DNA of 60,204 nucleotides from an uncultured Oribacterium sp. (lineage in GTDB: Bacteria; Bacillota; Clostridia; Lachnospirales; Lachnospiraceae): the NCBI GenBank assembly GCA_934270345.1, contig CAKQPT010000015.1:1-60204 (forward strand). The letters run 5' to 3'. The notes beneath the pieces are model-generated. The model was given only the letters and a program-made list of their open reading frames with translations. It ran no database searches and had not been told where the DNA came from. Shown here one piece after another: positions 24,673-35,263 of this stretch; within the stretch, counting starts at the first letter, position 1; every line of letters starts with the position of its first letter. Position numbers and translations under genes: made by a program.

Positions 24673-25086
24673 TCAGCCCCTCAGATACTGTTCCAGGATG
24701 AGCTGTGCGGCGACCTGATCGATCACCTTCTTCTGCTCACTCCGCGGGATACCACTCTGATCGAGTATCTCCTCTGCCTCCATCGTGGTGAGGCGCTCAT
24801 CGGTAAACTCAATCGGAACCGCCACACGAAGCTTCAGCTTCTCTGCGAAGTCTCTCGTTTTCGCAGCGCGATCCCCCTCGGTATCATCCATATTAAGAGG
24901 CAGTCCCATCACGATCTTCTCGATCTGGTACTGCTCGACGATTTCTGCAATTTCAGACAGGGTCTGCCGAAGCTTCGACTCCCGGTCCCGCTGGATGGTC
25001 TTATACGGCTGTACCGTCATGCCGAGAGCGTCGGTCATCGCGACGCCGACGGTTTTCGAGCCGTAATCGAGTCCCAGTATTCTCAT
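24673..25086 (-). CDS. ruvX: RuvX/YqgF family RNase H-fold nuclease
   Basis: 137-residue RNase H-fold protein annotated as a putative Holliday junction resolvase; family work also supports a role in pre-16S rRNA 5' end processing. The catalytic acidic residues are visible in LGLDYGSKTVGVA near residue 4 and in IEFTDERLTTMEAE near 95, with the substrate motif GLPLNMDDTEG between them. The ribosome site is weak (GGATAAG). It sits between ireB and DUF1292, the conserved Firmicute order. Confidence 0.93.
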   Translation of the reverse strand: MRILGLDYGSKTVGVAMTDALGMTVQPYKTIQRDRESKLRQTLSEIAEIVEQYQIEKIVMGLPLNMDDTEGDRAAKTRDFAEKLKLRVAVPIEFTDERLTTMEAEEILDQSGIPRSEQKKVIDQVAAQLILEQYLRG

Positions 25087-25185
25087 AAATGCTTATCCTA
25101 TCCGTATGTCCTGAGAGGATGCCGCCCCGCGTATGTCCCTGAGCGGGATTTTCCCGACGGGCTGCCGGTCTCCTCTTTTCATTAC

Positions 25186-25218
25186 CCAAAAAGAGTCTGT
25201 CCCACAGGACAGACTCTT
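25186..25218 (-). terminator. Terminator after ireB
   Basis: AAGAGTCTGTCC (25191-25202) pairs exactly with GGACAGACTCTT (25207-25218) with a 4-base loop, followed by TTTTTGGG on the minus strand. It separates ireB from ruvX, so the conserved trio is not simply one uninterrupted transcript. Confidence 0.8.
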
Positions 25219-25231
25219 CATCATCAACACA

Positions 25232-25495
25232 TTACCTGCTCAGCTTCGCTTCCACGTACGTCTTCATCAGCTCTTCGATGATCTCGTCGCGTTCTACCTT
25301 CATAATCAGGCTTCTCGCCCCTTTATGGCTGGTAATGTACGTCGGATCTCCCGACATAATGTATCCAACGATCTGATTAATCGGATTATAGCCTTTTTCT
25401 GTGAGTGCCTCATAGACACGGGCCAGAACCTCTGTCACATCCAGATCGTACTCCTGCATCGGTCGGATAATCTGTGTACTGCCTAAATCATTCAT
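25232..25495 (-). CDS. ireB: IreB family regulatory phosphoprotein
   Basis: 87-residue member of the IreB (YrzL, DUF965) family. In Enterococcus, IreB is phosphorylated by the Ser/Thr kinase IreK on N-terminal threonines and acts as a negative regulator of cephalosporin resistance. The start [14 protein letters not shown] carries a Thr at position 7 in the usual region, and [29 protein letters not shown] is the family core. The ATG at 25495 has AGAGGA upstream. An in-frame ATG 30 codons earlier lies inside the mtaB gene and is rejected. Confidence 0.92.
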   Translation of the reverse strand: MNDLGSTQIIRPMQEYDLDVTEVLARVYEALTEKGYNPINQIVGYIMSGDPTYITSHKGARSLIMKVERDEIIEELMKTYVEAKLSR

Positions 25496-25536
25496 TTTGT
25501 CACGTCCTCTTAATAACTCAATTAATTTTATAACAT

Positions 25537-27000
25537 TTATAAATCCAATGCAAGTACGCATCCTCCACAGATTTCCTGTCCACATACCTGCATTATTTGG
25601 CCGATTTTACAAGCCCCCTCCGCCGCATCGGAAAGAGGAATCAGATAGCGCACATAGCATCGGTTGTAGCCTCGAAGATACGACTGTCCCTCGATTTCAA
25701 CGATTTCCTCCGAAATCACATCCTCGGTCCGGCCGAGAAAACGGCGGCGGAAGGCCTCGGACTGCTGCGCGTCGAGCTTCATCAGCCGTTCGGAGCGTTC
25801 GGACTTCACACGGTCCGTCAGCTGCGCCGGCATACGGTCAGCCACCGTCCCCTGCCGCCGGCTGTACTTGAAGACGTGGAGCTCGTAGAAGCCGATCTCC
25901 TCGACGAAACGACAGGAATCCTCGAAATCTGCTTCGCTCTCCCCCGGAAAGCCGACGATGACGTCCGTCGTGATCGCCACCTCGGGCCAGGCGGCACGTA
26001 GAAGCGCGACCGAGTGACGGAAGGCTGCGGTGTCATAGTGCCGGTTCATCGCCGTCAGGATGCGGTCCGAACCGCTCTGGAGCGAAAGGTGAAAATGCGG
26101 ACACAGCTCCGGGATCGCGCGAAGCGCCTCAACGAACGCTTCCGTGATGATGCGCGGCTCGAGGCTGCCGAGACGTACCCGCGTGATGCCCGGCACCGCC
26201 GCCACCGCACGGATCAGCGCGAGGAGATGCGTCGACGGAATCTCATGGTTCATCGCATATTCATAGTTTGCGTCATCGAAATCGAGGCCGTAGGAGGAGA
26301 GGTGGATACCGGTCAGCACGACCTCGTGATAACCGCGGCGGGCGAAATCTGTGACCTCCTTTACCGTGTCCTCGATGGAACGTGAGCGGATACGCCCACG
26401 CACGAAGGGGATGATGCAGTAGCTGCAGAACTGATTGCAGCCATCCTGTACCTTGATGAAGGCACGGCCCTGATCGGCGATCTCGCCGGCCCAGAGCGCT
26501 GCGTACGGCTGCGGCTCTGCGATGTCCGATACGAAGCAGGCGGTCTTCTCTATGGTCGACGGCTGCGGATCGGTATGTGCGGTCCGGTCGTCTGCATTGG
26601 CGTCGGAAGTACGGAGGGACGCCGGTACTCTGTCCGGGTGGGTCGCCCAGTAGGCCTCGAGAATCGGCAGCAGACGGCCCTTCTCCTGATTGCCGACGAG
26701 GATATCCACCGCGGTATCCGTCTGAAGCTCCGCGGCGCGCGCCTGTACATAGCAACCGGCCGCGATCACGACGGCCGCCGGATTCATGCTCCGGGCCTTA
26801 TGAAGCATCTGCCGCGACTTCCGGTCGGCGATGTTCGTGACGGAGCAGGTATTGATGATATAGATGTCGGCTGGGGCGCCCTCCCAGGGCACGATCCGGA
26901 TGCCGGCGCGGCGGAGCTCCTCGAGCATCGCATCCGCTTCATAGGCATTGACCTTGCAGCCCAGATTATGCAGGGCCGCTGTTAATTTAAAGTATTCCAT
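25537..27000 (-). CDS. mtaB: tRNA t6A37 methylthiotransferase MtaB
   Basis: Radical SAM methylthiotransferase converting t6A to ms2t6A at position 37 of ANN-decoding tRNAs. The N-terminal UPF0004 domain has the three cluster cysteines in [16 protein letters not shown] and AAGCYVQ, the radical SAM motif is [16 protein letters not shown] near residue 190, and a C-terminal TRAM-like domain ends the 487-residue chain. The segment around residues 118-165 is Asp/Thr/Ala-rich and longer than usual. The ATG at 27000 lacks a clear ribosome site, while the family start fits, so it may be leaderless or weakly translated. Divergent from the HPr-like gene. Confidence 0.95.
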   Translation of the reverse strand: MEYFKLTAALHNLGCKVNAYEADAMLEELRRAGIRIVPWEGAPADIYIINTCSVTNIADRKSRQMLHKARSMNPAAVVIAAGCYVQARAAELQTDTAVDILVGNQEKGRLLPILEAYWATHPDRVPASLRTSDANADDRTAHTDPQPSTIEKTACFVSDIAEPQPYAALWAGEIADQGRAFIKVQDGCNQFCSYCIIPFVRGRIRSRSIEDTVKEVTDFARRGYHEVVLTGIHLSSYGLDFDDANYEYAMNHEIPSTHLLALIRAVAAVPGITRVRLGSLEPRIITEAFVEALRAIPELCPHFHLSLQSGSDRILTAMNRHYDTAAFRHSVALLRAAWPEVAITTDVIVGFPGESEADFEDSCRFVEEIGFYELHVFKYSRRQGTVADRMPAQLTDRVKSERSERLMKLDAQQSEAFRRRFLGRTEDVISEEIVEIEGQSYLRGYNRCYVRYLIPLSDAAEGACKIGQIMQVCGQEICGGCVLALDL

Positions 27001-27004
27001 TCTA

Positions 27005-27033
27005 TTGACTTTTGATAAGCGTTTTCCTAAAAT
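27005..27033 (+). promoter_or_regulatory. Promoter of the HPr-like gene
   Basis: TTGACT (27005-27010) and TAAAAT (27028-27033) with a 17-bp spacer on the plus strand, about 40 bases ahead of the GTG start. Confidence 0.65.
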
Positions 27034-27074
27034 TAGTCTGTACTATGAATAATATTTTTAAGGAGGACTAAATC

Positions 27075-27317
27075 GTGAAAACCGTTCGTATCTCGCTTAA
27101 TTCTATCGATAAAGTTAAGTCTTTTGTTAATGAGCTCGTGAAGTTCACTGACGTTGACTTCGACCTCGTATCAGGCCGCTATGTAATCGATGCCAAGTCC
27201 ATCATGGGTATCTTCTCCCTGGACCTCAGCAAGCCGATCGATCTGAACATTCACGCGGATGCAGGTCGCATGGATGAGATCGTCAATGCGCTGACACCTT
27301 ACATCATCGCGCAGTAA
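27075..27317 (+). CDS. HPr/Crh-like protein lacking the active-site histidine
   Basis: 80-residue HPr-fold protein with a GTG start and a strong AAGGAGG site. The region corresponding to the HPr regulatory serine is intact (AKSIMGIFSLDLSKPI, Ser42 equivalent to Ser46), but the phosphotransfer motif GIHARPA is replaced by SIDKVKSF, so the catalytic His15 position is Asp or another residue. This means it cannot carry phosphate from enzyme I to sugar permeases. By analogy with Bacillus Crh, it could be a regulatory partner of HPr kinase and CcpA, or have taken another role. It is monocistronic with its own promoter and terminator. HPr family is confident, the regulatory role is inference. Confidence 0.82.
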   Translation: MKTVRISLNSIDKVKSFVNELVKFTDVDFDLVSGRYVIDAKSIMGIFSLDLSKPIDLNIHADAGRMDEIVNALTPYIIAQ

Positions 27318-27354
27318 TCGTATCATTAAGCTGATGAATTAACAAGTATCCTGA

Positions 27355-27389
27355 TGAGTGCGCGCTTTCCGGTGCGTACTCATTTTTTG
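27355..27389 (+). terminator. Terminator after the HPr-like gene
   Basis: ATGAGT-G-CGC (from 27355) pairs with GCG-T-ACTCAT (to 27384) with small mismatches, followed by TTTTTT on the plus strand. Confidence 0.6.
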
Positions 27390-27453
27390 TCTGAGCGGGC
27401 GTGGTGCGGATGGCATCGGCGGCTCGCTTCATCCCTGTACAGAAAGAGGTTTT

Positions 27454-28647
27454 ATGCAGTATCAGAGCTTTCTCATCAAGTATGCGGAGATCGGCACGAA
27501 GGGGAAGAATCGTTATATCTTCGAGGACGCCCTCGTGCATGACATCCGGAAGAAGCTGGAGCGCGTCGAGGGTGAGTTCCGTGTCACCCGTGAGCGTGGA
27601 CGTATCTATGTAACGGCGAAGTCGGAAAACTACGACTACGAGGAGACCGTGGATGCACTTCAGCACGTTTTCGGTATCGTCGGCATCTGCCCGATGATCC
27701 AGATGGAGAACACCCACGACTATCGCGCGATCAGCGATCAGGTGCTCACGTATTTCGGCGAGGTCTACGGTGATCGTAAGCTGACCTTCAAGTGCCGCAC
27801 GACCCGTGCCGACAAGGAGTTCCCGATGAGCTCCACGGAAATCGATGCCGAGCTCGGCTACGATATCCTGACGAAGTACCCGAACACCACCGTCGATGTA
27901 CACCATCCGGATGTGCTGCTGCGTGTCGAGATCCGTCAGTATGTCAACATTTTCTCCGAGGTGCTTCCGGGTGCCGGCGGTATGCCGCTCGGTACGAACG
28001 GCAAGGCGATGCTCTGCCTCTCCGGCGGTATCGACAGCCCGGTGGCCGGCTACATGATTTCACGTCGTGGTGCCGTGCTCGAGGCGACCTACTTCCATGC
28101 ACCGCCATACACCTCCGAGCGTGCGAAGCAGAAGGTCGTGGATCTAGCCAATGAAGTCGCCCGCTACACAGGACCGATCGCGCTGCATGTCGTCAACTTC
28201 ACGGATATCCAGCTGAAGATCTACGAGGAGTGCCCTCACGAGGAGCTGACGATCATCATGCGTCGTTATATGATGCGTATCGCCGAGGCCATCGCCGAGA
28301 AGCGGAACTGTATCGCACTCATCACCGGCGAGTCCATCGGTCAGGTGGCGAGCCAGACCATGCAGTCCCTCGTCTGCACCAACGAGGTCTGCCATCTTCC
28401 GGTCTACCGTCCGGTCATCGCCTTCGATAAGCAGGAGATCATCGACATCGCCCAGAAGATCGGCACGTATGAAACCTCCATCGAGCCGTTTGAGGACTGC
28501 TGCACCATCTTCGTCGCGAAGCATCCGGTCACGAAGCCGGTACCGGAGAAGATCCGCGCTTCCGAGCAGATCGTGTATGACGCGATGATCCCGATGGTTG
28601 AAAAGGCTGTAAACGAAGCCGAGCTCATCTGGTGTAACGGCAAGTAA
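27454..28647 (+). CDS. thiI: tRNA 4-thiouridine synthetase ThiI
   Basis: Transfers sulfur to uridine 8 of tRNA after ATP activation, and in some organisms also supplies sulfur for thiamine. The 397-residue protein has an N-terminal ferredoxin-like/THUMP part (about residues 1-165) and the PP-loop pyrophosphatase domain with CLSGGIDSPVAGY near 185. No rhodanese domain is present at the C-terminus, the usual short Firmicute form. The ATG at 27454 has AGAGG upstream. An earlier in-frame ATG falls inside the previous terminator. A cysteine desulfurase gene lies 2.3 kb away on the opposite strand and may be its sulfur donor. Confidence 0.96.
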   Translation: MQYQSFLIKYAEIGTKGKNRYIFEDALVHDIRKKLERVEGEFRVTRERGRIYVTAKSENYDYEETVDALQHVFGIVGICPMIQMENTHDYRAISDQVLTYFGEVYGDRKLTFKCRTTRADKEFPMSSTEIDAELGYDILTKYPNTTVDVHHPDVLLRVEIRQYVNIFSEVLPGAGGMPLGTNGKAMLCLSGGIDSPVAGYMISRRGAVLEATYFHAPPYTSERAKQKVVDLANEVARYTGPIALHVVNFTDIQLKIYEECPHEELTIIMRRYMMRIAEAIAEKRNCIALITGESIGQVASQTMQSLVCTNEVCHLPVYRPVIAFDKQEIIDIAQKIGTYETSIEPFEDCCTIFVAKHPVTKPVPEKIRASEQIVYDAMIPMVEKAVNEAELIWCNGK

Positions 28648-28699
28648 AAAGCATAACCATATCCGTACCTGCAGTGAATCCGCCTTCAGATACGGTCAG

Positions 28700-28735
28700 A
28701 AAAAGGCGTCCCGCAGAAAGTGGGGCGCCTTTTTG
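28700..28735 (+). terminator. thiI terminator
   Basis: AAAAAGGCGTCCC pairs with GGGGCGCCTTTTT around an AGAAAG-type loop, ending in a T-run on the plus strand. The A-run also lets it act for the convergent prmA transcript. Confidence 0.75.
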
Positions 28736-28779
28736 ATGTGTATTTATCATACGTTTTTCTGATGGTTTTCCGGATGTGA

Positions 28780-29844
28780 TCACTTACGACGTGCAGTCAC
28801 ATTGACCCACTCGCCCTGGTGGTTGACTTCCAGTACCTCCCAGATGTCCTCATGCTGGCGGAAAGCCTCGAGGACCTCTGCCTCACGCTGGTCGAGGATA
28901 CCGGAGGTGATGAAGAGGCCACCCTTCTTAAGAAGCGGTCCCACCTCAGCGGTCAGCAGTACGATGACCGGTGCCAGGATGTTCGCCACCACGATGTCGT
29001 ACTTTCCGAGACCCATCCGGGTCTTGATGGCATCATCGCCGATGACATTGCCCACCACCATATCGAAGCAGCTCTCCGGGAGCCCGTTCGCCTGCAGATT
29101 ATCGTGTACCGCCGGCACAGCTTCCTCATCGAGGTCCGTTCCGTAGACATGGCCGGCGCCGAGCTTCAGCGCGGTGATGCCGAGGATGCCGGAACCCGTG
29201 CCGATGTCCGCGATTTCATCACCTGCCTGCATGTACTTCTGCAGCTGTCGGATGCAGAGCTGGGTGGTCTCATGCATGCCGGTGCCGAAGGCGGTTCCAG
29301 GATCGATCTCGATGACGAGCTTATCCTGATCCTCCTCCGGAACGGTTTCCCAGGTCGGCTTGATCAGGAGATCCCCGACGGTAAACGGGTGGAAGAAGGT
29401 CTTCCAGTTATTGATCCAGTCCTTATCCTCCGTATCCGAGCTATCGATCGTGCCGCGGCCGATATCGACATACTGCTTCATCTCGTCGAGGGTTTCCTGC
29501 ACCTCCTGAAGCAGCTTCTTCAGCTCCTGCGGAGTATAGACGTTTGAGGTGTTCGGCATGTAGCTAGCGTCGACCGAGGGATCCTCCATCATCTTCTGTA
29601 CCTTCGTAAGCCGGTCCTGCTTCTGCTCCGGATCCAGCACCTCGACATAGAAGCTTACCTCCGCCGTGCCGTCATCCGGTCCGATCTCCGGCAGGATATC
29701 GATAAACATCCCCTTCGTATCCTCCTCGGACAGCGGGATGCGATCCTCGATCTGTACGCCGTCAATGCCGAGCTCCGCCAGGTTTGCACTGAGGATGTCC
29801 TCCGCCTCGGTGGTCGTATGTATCGTAAATTTTCTCCAGATCAT
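28780..29844 (-). CDS. prmA: Ribosomal protein L11 methyltransferase
   Basis: SAM-dependent enzyme trimethylating lysines and the N-terminus of ribosomal protein L11. The 354-residue protein is longer than E. coli PrmA (about 290) because of an insert around residues 80-130 rich in Glu, Gln and Lys. The substrate-recognition domain is N-terminal (KFTIHTTTEAEDILSANLAELG), motif I is IADIGTGSGILGITALKLGA near residue 215, and VVANILAPVIVLL follows. It is the last gene of a minus-strand group rsmE, cysteine desulfurase, prmA and is convergent with thiI. Confidence 0.93.
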   Translation of the reverse strand: MIWRKFTIHTTTEAEDILSANLAELGIDGVQIEDRIPLSEEDTKGMFIDILPEIGPDDGTAEVSFYVEVLDPEQKQDRLTKVQKMMEDPSVDASYMPNTSNVYTPQELKKLLQEVQETLDEMKQYVDIGRGTIDSSDTEDKDWINNWKTFFHPFTVGDLLIKPTWETVPEEDQDKLVIEIDPGTAFGTGMHETTQLCIRQLQKYMQAGDEIADIGTGSGILGITALKLGAGHVYGTDLDEEAVPAVHDNLQANGLPESCFDMVVGNVIGDDAIKTRMGLGKYDIVVANILAPVIVLLTAEVGPLLKKGGLFITSGILDQREAEVLEAFRQHEDIWEVLEVNHQGEWVNVTARRK

Positions 29845-29904
29845 CTTCTACTCTCTTTCTAGAAATTCGCTTTCTGTGTTATAAAGGGTGTTTCGATTTT
29901 CAGG

Positions 29905-31062
29905 TCAGAATCGTGTAAAACGACGGAGCACCGGAAGCAGCTCGCGGAGCGCGTCCATGCAGAGATCGACCTCTTCCTTCGTATTCTCTGCACCGAAGGA
30001 GAAACGAATCGTGGAGTCCAGGAGCTCCGGCTTCACGCCGATCGCCTTCAGGGCGCCGGAAATCCCCGGGTGATTGCTGGAGCAGGCACTGCCGGAGCTG
30101 ACATAGATGCCCTTCTCCTCGAGTGCATGCAGCAGCACCTCCGCACGCACCTTCTCGAAGGATACCGAGAGAATATTCGGTGCGGACAGTGCGCCGCGCT
30201 CGGAATTGATGGTGACACCCTCGAGGGTTTCCAGAGAATCGATGAAGTAGTCCTTCAGTGCCTCGAGGGAGGCCTTATTCTCCTCGAGATGTGCGCAGGC
30301 CATCTCGGCGGCGAGACCGAGGCCGGCTATGCCCGGAACATCATGGGTTCCGGAGCGCATATCCTCCTGCTGACCGCCACCATAAATCAGCGGGCGCAGG
30401 CGGATCTTCTCGTCCTTATAGAGGAAGCCGACTCCCTTCGGGCCATGCAGCTTATGACCGGATACCGACATCATATCGACATGCTGCAGCTTCGGACGAA
30501 GTGGAATCTTACCATAGGCCTGGATCGCATCCGTATGGAACCATGTATTCGGATTACACTCCTTCACGACACGTCCGATCTCCTCGATCGGCTCGATCGC
30601 ACCCATCTCGTTGTTCACGGTCATGATCGTCACCAGAATGGTATCCGGACGGATCGCCGCGCGAAGATCATCGAGGGAAATATGTCCCTTCGCATCCACC
30701 GGAAGATAGGTCACCTCGTAGCCGAGCTCGACGAGCACATCCAGCGGACGGTAGATCGCCGCATGCTCGAACGCGGAAGAGATGATATGCTTTCCCTGCT
30801 TTCGCTTCGCCATCGCCGTCCCGAAAATCACGGTATTGTTTGACTCCGTGCCGCCGGAGGTGAAGAAGATCTCCTTCGGCTTCACCTTCAGGGTCGCAGC
30901 CACCTGCTCCCGCGCATGACGGAAATACTTCTCGGCGTCGAAGCCCTTCGTGTGCTTCGAGGACGGATTTCCGTAATCCTCAGTCAGGGTCTTCATCATC
31001 AGCTCCACGACCTCCGGGTATGGCTTCGTCGTCGCGGAATTATCAAAATAAATTTCTCTCAT
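29905..31062 (-). CDS. Cysteine desulfurase (NifS/IscS family)
   Basis: PLP enzyme that releases sulfur from L-cysteine as a persulfide. The 385-residue chain starts with the class signature MREIYFDNSATTKPYPEV, the PLP lysine is in MSVSGHKLHGPKGVGFLY near residue 205, and the catalytic cysteine lies in SSGSACSSNHPGISGAL near residue 325. The long SSGSACSS loop is the IscS-like/NifS type. No iscU or scaffold gene is near, while thiI is close by on the other strand, so thiouridine formation is a likely use, as in Bacillus nifZ-thiI. It is inserted between rsmE and prmA, which are often direct neighbours. Confidence 0.93.
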   Translation of the reverse strand: MREIYFDNSATTKPYPEVVELMMKTLTEDYGNPSSKHTKGFDAEKYFRHAREQVAATLKVKPKEIFFTSGGTESNNTVIFGTAMAKRKQGKHIISSAFEHAAIYRPLDVLVELGYEVTYLPVDAKGHISLDDLRAAIRPDTILVTIMTVNNEMGAIEPIEEIGRVVKECNPNTWFHTDAIQAYGKIPLRPKLQHVDMMSVSGHKLHGPKGVGFLYKDEKIRLRPLIYGGGQQEDMRSGTHDVPGIAGLGLAAEMACAHLEENKASLEALKDYFIDSLETLEGVTINSERGALSAPNILSVSFEKVRAEVLLHALEEKGIYVSSGSACSSNHPGISGALKAIGVKPELLDSTIRFSFGAENTKEEVDLCMDALRELLPVLRRFTRF

Positions 31063-31135
31063 GTTTATTTCCTATCTTTCTATGAAAAGCCGTAGCATAT
31101 CCCGAATCCTGTTCACCGGCTTTCGCTTTTCTGGC

Positions 31136-31918
31136 TTACGCCTCGCTCGATTCCAGCGTCAGCATCAGGATGCTCATACTGGTGATTGCTGCTGTTTCTG
31201 TACGTAAAATGCGTTTTCCGAGGGTGATCGGCTCGATGCCATGCGCCATGGCATCCTCGATTTCCACATCCGCAAATCCGCCCTCCGGTCCGATGAAAAC
31301 CGCGATCTTTCCATGCTTCGGAAGCTTCCGAAGCTCCTCCATGGTATGACGGATATCCTTCGCATTTTCATACGGGATCAGTCGGAGATCAAAGTTTTCC
31401 ACGAAGCGCATGGCCTCCTTCCACTTCATCACCGGCATCACCTCCGGGATGATGGAACGCTTCGACTGCTTCGCAGCCGCCTCAGCGATCGCCTGCCAGC
31501 GCTCGACCTTCTTCGCTGCCCGCTTCTCATCGAGCTTTACGACGGTGTTTTTCGTATCAAGCGGGATCACCGCATGCGCACCGAGTTCGACGGCCTTCTG
31601 CACGATAAGCTCCATCTTATCCTGCTTCGGAAGCCCCTGAAACAGATAGATCTCCGCCGGCAGCTCATGCATCTCTTCTACGAAATCAATATGCAGAAGC
31701 ACTTCCTCCGTGCTCATCTCTGTCTCCGCGCACCCGTCCGCATCATGAACCTCTGAAATCGTGCACTCATAGTCCGTCCCCTCGCCATCGGAAATCAGAA
31801 CCTTCTCCCCCGGCTTCGCCCGAAGCACCTGCCTGAGATGCCGGTAATTCTCACCCGTGAGCCGCACCAGCCGTGCCGCACTGTCGATGTTTGTTTTCTC
31901 TACGAAAAAGTGATGCAT
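31136..31918 (-). CDS. rsmE: 16S rRNA m3U1498 methyltransferase RsmE
   Basis: SPOUT-class methyltransferase acting on U1498 of 16S rRNA in the assembled 30S subunit. Length 260 is normal. The N-terminal PUA-like part begins MHHFFVEK with HLRQVLRAKPGEKV, and the SPOUT knot motifs GPEGGFADVEIEDA near residue 215 and LGKRILRTETAAI near 237 are intact. It follows dnaJ after a strong terminator and heads the rsmE-desulfurase-prmA group. Confidence 0.96.
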   Translation of the reverse strand: MHHFFVEKTNIDSAARLVRLTGENYRHLRQVLRAKPGEKVLISDGEGTDYECTISEVHDADGCAETEMSTEEVLLHIDFVEEMHELPAEIYLFQGLPKQDKMELIVQKAVELGAHAVIPLDTKNTVVKLDEKRAAKKVERWQAIAEAAAKQSKRSIIPEVMPVMKWKEAMRFVENFDLRLIPYENAKDIRHTMEELRKLPKHGKIAVFIGPEGGFADVEIEDAMAHGIEPITLGKRILRTETAAITSMSILMLTLESSEA

Positions 31919-31990
31919 CTATCTTCTCCTGCTTTATGTCTGCGAAATCGTCGCTATTATAACAGACGATACAGAAAAGTGGAAGAATCT

Positions 31991-32032
31991 AAAAAAACAG
32001 CCCCGGAGGACAGCTACTGCAGTCCTCCGGGG
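31991..32032 (-). terminator. Terminator of the heat-shock operon
   Basis: CCCCGGAGGAC (32001-32011) pairs exactly with GTCCTCCGGGG (32022-32032), and seven T residues follow on the minus strand. It sits directly after the dnaJ stop. Confidence 0.9.
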
Positions 32033-32044
32033 AATCGGGTATCA

Positions 32045-33166
32045 TTATGCGTCCACGGTCTCGCCGCAGGCCTCCGCGTAAGCCTTCAGTGCCTCACGCT
32101 GCTTTTTATTCAGTTTCGTCGGAATATTGACGACGATCGTCACATACTGATCACCTCGAAGATTCGGGTTGCTCAGGCTCGGTACACCCTTGCCACGCAG
32201 TCTCGTCTTCGTATCCGACTGGGTGCCCGGCTTGATCTTCAGCTCCACCGGACCATCCACGGTCTTGATCACCTTCGTACCGCCGAGTGTCGCGGTCGCG
32301 AAGCTGATCTCCTCGGTCGAGTAGATATTCGTACCCTGCCGTTTGAAGAACGGATGCTGGGAAACCGCGACATCGACAAGAAGATCACCTCTCGGACCGC
32401 CATTGGTTCCCGGATCACCGCCGCCAGAACGACGTAAGGTCTGTCCATCATCGATACCGGCCGGGATCGTCAGCTCGATGTTCTTCTCCGTCGCGATGTA
32501 GCCCTCGCCACGGCAGTCCGGACACTTCTCCTTGATGATCTTACCCGAGCCATGGCAATCCGGACAGGTCACCACCTGCTGCACCGTACCGAACATGCTC
32601 TGCTGTGTCATCACCACCTGTCCACGGCCGCCGCACTTCGAACAGGTCTCCGGCTGTGTGCCTGGCTTCGCGCCCGTACCGTTACACTTCGGACAGGTAT
32701 CCTTATACCGGATCTTGATGGTCTTCTTACAGCCCTTGATGGCCTCGTCGAAGCTGACACGAACACTCGTACGGATCGACTGACCACGGGTCGGCTGGTT
32801 TCCTCGACTGGCACCGCCATAGGAGGAGAATCCCCCGCGACCGCCGAAGCCGAACAGGTCTCCGAAAATATCAGAGAAGTCCATGCCACCGAAGTCGAAG
32901 CCGCCATAGCCTGTACTCTGACCGGCTGCCGAGTTCGGATCGAAGGCTGCATGGCCATAGGTGTCATACGCCTTTCTCTTCTCCGGATCCGAAAGAACTG
33001 CATAGGCCTCGTTGCATTCCTTAAATCTGGCTTCCGCCTCCTTGTCACCTGGATTCGCATCCGGATGGTACTTCTTGGCAAGCTTACGGAACGCCTTCTT
33101 TATCGTTGCGTCATCTGCGTTTTTATCCACGCCGAGGACTTCATAGTAATCACGCTTTTCTGCCAT
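32045..33166 (-). CDS. dnaJ: Chaperone DnaJ
   Basis: Hsp40 co-chaperone that stimulates DnaK ATPase and delivers unfolded clients. The J domain (about residues 5-70) contains YHPDANPG, a Gly/Phe-rich linker follows, then four zinc-binding CxxCxGxG repeats ([38 protein letters not shown]) and the C-terminal substrate-binding domains. 373 residues is standard. AGGAGA precedes the ATG. It is the last gene of hrcA-grpE-dnaK-dnaJ, after a perfect 24-bp palindrome in the dnaK-dnaJ gap. Confidence 0.98.
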   Translation of the reverse strand: MAEKRDYYEVLGVDKNADDATIKKAFRKLAKKYHPDANPGDKEAEARFKECNEAYAVLSDPEKRKAYDTYGHAAFDPNSAAGQSTGYGGFDFGGMDFSDIFGDLFGFGGRGGFSSYGGASRGNQPTRGQSIRTSVRVSFDEAIKGCKKTIKIRYKDTCPKCNGTGAKPGTQPETCSKCGGRGQVVMTQQSMFGTVQQVVTCPDCHGSGKIIKEKCPDCRGEGYIATEKNIELTIPAGIDDGQTLRRSGGGDPGTNGGPRGDLLVDVAVSQHPFFKRQGTNIYSTEEISFATATLGGTKVIKTVDGPVELKIKPGTQSDTKTRLRGKGVPSLSNPNLRGDQYVTIVVNIPTKLNKKQREALKAYAEACGETVDA

Positions 33167-33212
33167 GTGTTTCTATCTCCTGCTGATTTTCTTTCTCACA
33201 AGACGAACGTAT

Positions 33213-33236
33213 GCCTCCGGCGCATGCGCCGGAGGC
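33213..33236. repeat. 24-bp perfect palindrome between dnaK and dnaJ
   Basis: GCCTCCGGCGCA and its exact complement join without a spacer, giving a very stable RNA hairpin with no T-run on the minus strand. It is better explained as an mRNA processing or stability element setting the dnaK:dnaJ ratio than as a terminator. Confidence 0.7.
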
Positions 33237-33257
33237 TTTCCGTATGTCTTTCAGGAA

Positions 33258-35180
<1,923 letters not shown>

Positions 35181-35263
35181 CTATCTACTTGCCATCACCC
35201 GATTGCTTCCGCGCTCCGGTGAAGGTGCTTCAAACGCCGGCTTCCCGACGGAATGAACATACT

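Noticed and set aside
27075..27317. Canonical PTS phosphocarrier HPr
   Set aside because: The histidine phosphotransfer motif is missing, so phosphorelay function is not supported. Described as HPr/Crh-like instead.
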